Shown here: piece after piece, positions 63,201 to 64,000 of the stretch
Layout: each line of letters opens with the position of its first letter
How positions within the stretch are numbered: the first letter of the stretch is position 1
Assembly (NCBI GenBank): GCA_964036295.1
Contig: OZ038462.1
Coordinates: forward strand, 40,405,680 to 40,469,679
DNA: 64,000 nt
Direction of reading: 5' to 3'
Origin: Plumapathes pennacea
Taxonomy: Eukaryota > Cnidaria > Anthozoa > Antipatharia > Myriopathidae
Position numbers and translations under genes: made by a program
Notes under the pieces: generated by a model
Database searches by the model: none
Told to the model about the DNA's origin: nothing
What the model saw: only the letters and a program-made list of their open reading frames with translations

Positions 63201-63763
63201 ACACTGCTTTATGTCCAGTATAAATCAGTGCATTACAGCCTATCACATCTATCTAGTAAGTGTTTTTTTACTCATCAAATCTCTATATGGAGCAGAAATT
63301 CTACTTAATTTTCCATCTACAGTAACAGTATTAGCAAGTTACCTGTATCTAGGTGCAATTTGTTTCTGGAAATGTGTACAAACAGTAGCTGTTTCTTGTA
63401 TAAATGTGTTTGGACACTTCACTAAAGACTAATAATTTTGACTTTTTGACAAAATATATGACATATTGTACACCAGTGAATTCATGGATGGTTTATATCA
63501 TTTTTTAGAGACAATATGAAGTCTCTTGTTATAATGAATCTAATAAATTAAAAATATACAAGATTGTCAATAGGTTTGATAAAGTTGTACAAGAAGTACC
63601 CATCTACACTTATTGTATTGAAAGTACTCTTTTTATCAAAATAATGTAGGAAAAACAAAGAGCCTGGGAACACCAGGATGAACTAGAAAGAGTTACTTGC
63701 TCAAAGAAAAATGAAATCATTTTTGCAATGCTGAAGTTTCTACTATCTTGTGAAAAAATATAA
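57223..63763 (+). CDS. SPATA4: SPATA4-like CH2 (Spef1/CLAMP-type calponin homology) domain protein
   Basis: SPATA4 belongs to the CH2/Spef1 group of microtubule-binding calponin-homology proteins and is linked to sperm and cilia. Nine exons: 57223-57299, 57431-57560, 57644-57762, 58544-58637, 59207-59275, 59411-59471, 60055-60162, 62921-63027 and 63650-63763, for 292 aa (human 305). All introns are GT-AG and in phase. The CH2 domain fills exons 1-3: [68 protein letters not shown]. Then come [14 protein letters not shown] and AIKNNIAN, also typical of SPATA4, followed by a basic, charged linker and a diverged tail. Exons 8-9 are weakly conserved, so the exact C-terminus is the least certain part. 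Intron 7 (2.8 kb) is enlarged by a DNA-transposon-like insertion. Confidence 0.9.
59520..59545. repeat. (CA)n microsatellite
   Basis: About 13 CA units in SPATA4 intron 6. Confidence 0.95.
59601..59729. repeat. Long inverted repeat (hairpin), ~55-bp arms
   Basis: TAGGTTGGTTGTGATCATCC at the left pairs with the complementary end at 59710-59729, and the match runs on through AGAGTAGTCTCCAGAAAGAC. The spacer is about 20 nt. It lies in SPATA4 intron 6. One arm has a diverged relative at 36285. Confidence 0.9.
60254..62315. mobile_element. 2.06-kb inverted-repeat element with repeated TTGCGGAGAGGACA motif
   Basis: The left end AGCTGGGTCATTCCACAGTA is matched by its exact complement at the right end, with near-identity extending to about 23 bp. 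It lies in SPATA4 intron 7. TGCC flanks both sides, with one extra A at the right. Eight copies of GTTGCGGAGA-GAC occur inside: forward at about 60282, 60449, 60648, 60662 and 61952, reverse at about 61764, 61784 and 62116. They may be transposase-binding sites. No transposase domain is recognised in any frame. The superfamily is not assignable from sequence alone. Confidence 0.75.
62486..62832 (+). repeat. Dispersed fold-back repeat, copy 2 (SPATA4 intron 7)
   Basis: Inverted copy of the family at 38590-38931. Here the fold-back part (62489-62627) is well preserved: arms of about 58 bp beginning ATTACACGGCGGC, with a short centre around CGAGTGCTTCGCGAGTG. The rest shares CGGGTCCCGGATGTAGTTTC with copy 1. 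Confidence 0.85.
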
Positions 63764-64000
63764 TAATAATGATGACACAAAAGAACAGGTTGAAAATTGT
63801 TTCACAGGCTAGTAAATAATGTAAATTACAAAAATATGACCAGCAATATAGAAGTCCTCACATTTCATTTTATACCTGGTACAAGTAAATAGATTATTGT
63901 ACATGGCCATGCCATATCAAATCAAAGTCTACACGATTTGGAAGACATCAAAGGATCAAATTCATATTTAGGGATTTTCCTTTTTGTTGCTTGGAGTTTC

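Overview
This is a 64 kb piece of an animal nuclear genome: AT-rich, intron-rich, and full of microsatellites and small transposon relics. The gene content and protein sequences fit an anthozoan cnidarian, most likely a stony coral or another hexacorallian. The species cannot be named from the sequence alone. No bacterial operon, CRISPR array or rRNA is visible.

The central feature is a linked pair of ParaHox homeobox genes on the minus strand. An Xlox/Cdx-type gene has exons at 7280-6953 and 5481-5192. A Gsx gene has exons at 23787-23472 and 23248-22965. Each is a two-exon gene whose single phase-1 intron lies just upstream of the homeodomain. About 15 kb separates them, and about 10 kb lies upstream of Gsx; neither stretch contains a recognisable gene, so both are candidate regulatory territory.

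Around the pair, from left to right:
- the last five exons of an SLC5 sodium/solute symporter (207-2592, +);
- a ~300-bp tandem repeat in three copies (4201-5110);
- Xlox/Cdx, then Gsx;
- HPF1, six exons (37760-33660, -);
- POMP, six exons (37900-40585, +), head to head with HPF1 across 139 bp;
- a Merlin transposase fragment (41673-41900, -);
- CHIC, six exons (48502-44021, -);
- an intronless class A GPCR (52178-51258, -);
- a 5'-truncated LINE split by a terminal-inverted-repeat element (54797-56693);
- a SPATA4-like CH2-domain gene, nine exons (57223-63763, +), whose intron 7 holds a 2.06-kb inverted-repeat element.

Five complete multi-exon gene models (Xlox/Cdx, Gsx, HPF1, POMP, CHIC) and the SPATA4-like model were assembled by hand. 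All have GT-AG introns, matching phases and open frames throughout.

The neighbourhood is more informative than any single gene. CHIC and POMP are physical neighbours of ParaHox genes in vertebrates: CHIC2 beside GSX2, CHIC1 near CDX4, and POMP in the GSX1-PDX1-CDX2 region. Their presence here suggests that a piece of ancestral ParaHox neighbourhood has survived in this cnidarian. The remaining genes are housekeeping or ciliary genes: ADP-ribosylation cofactor, proteasome assembly, membrane trafficking and axonemal microtubule functions. They need not act with the ParaHox genes.
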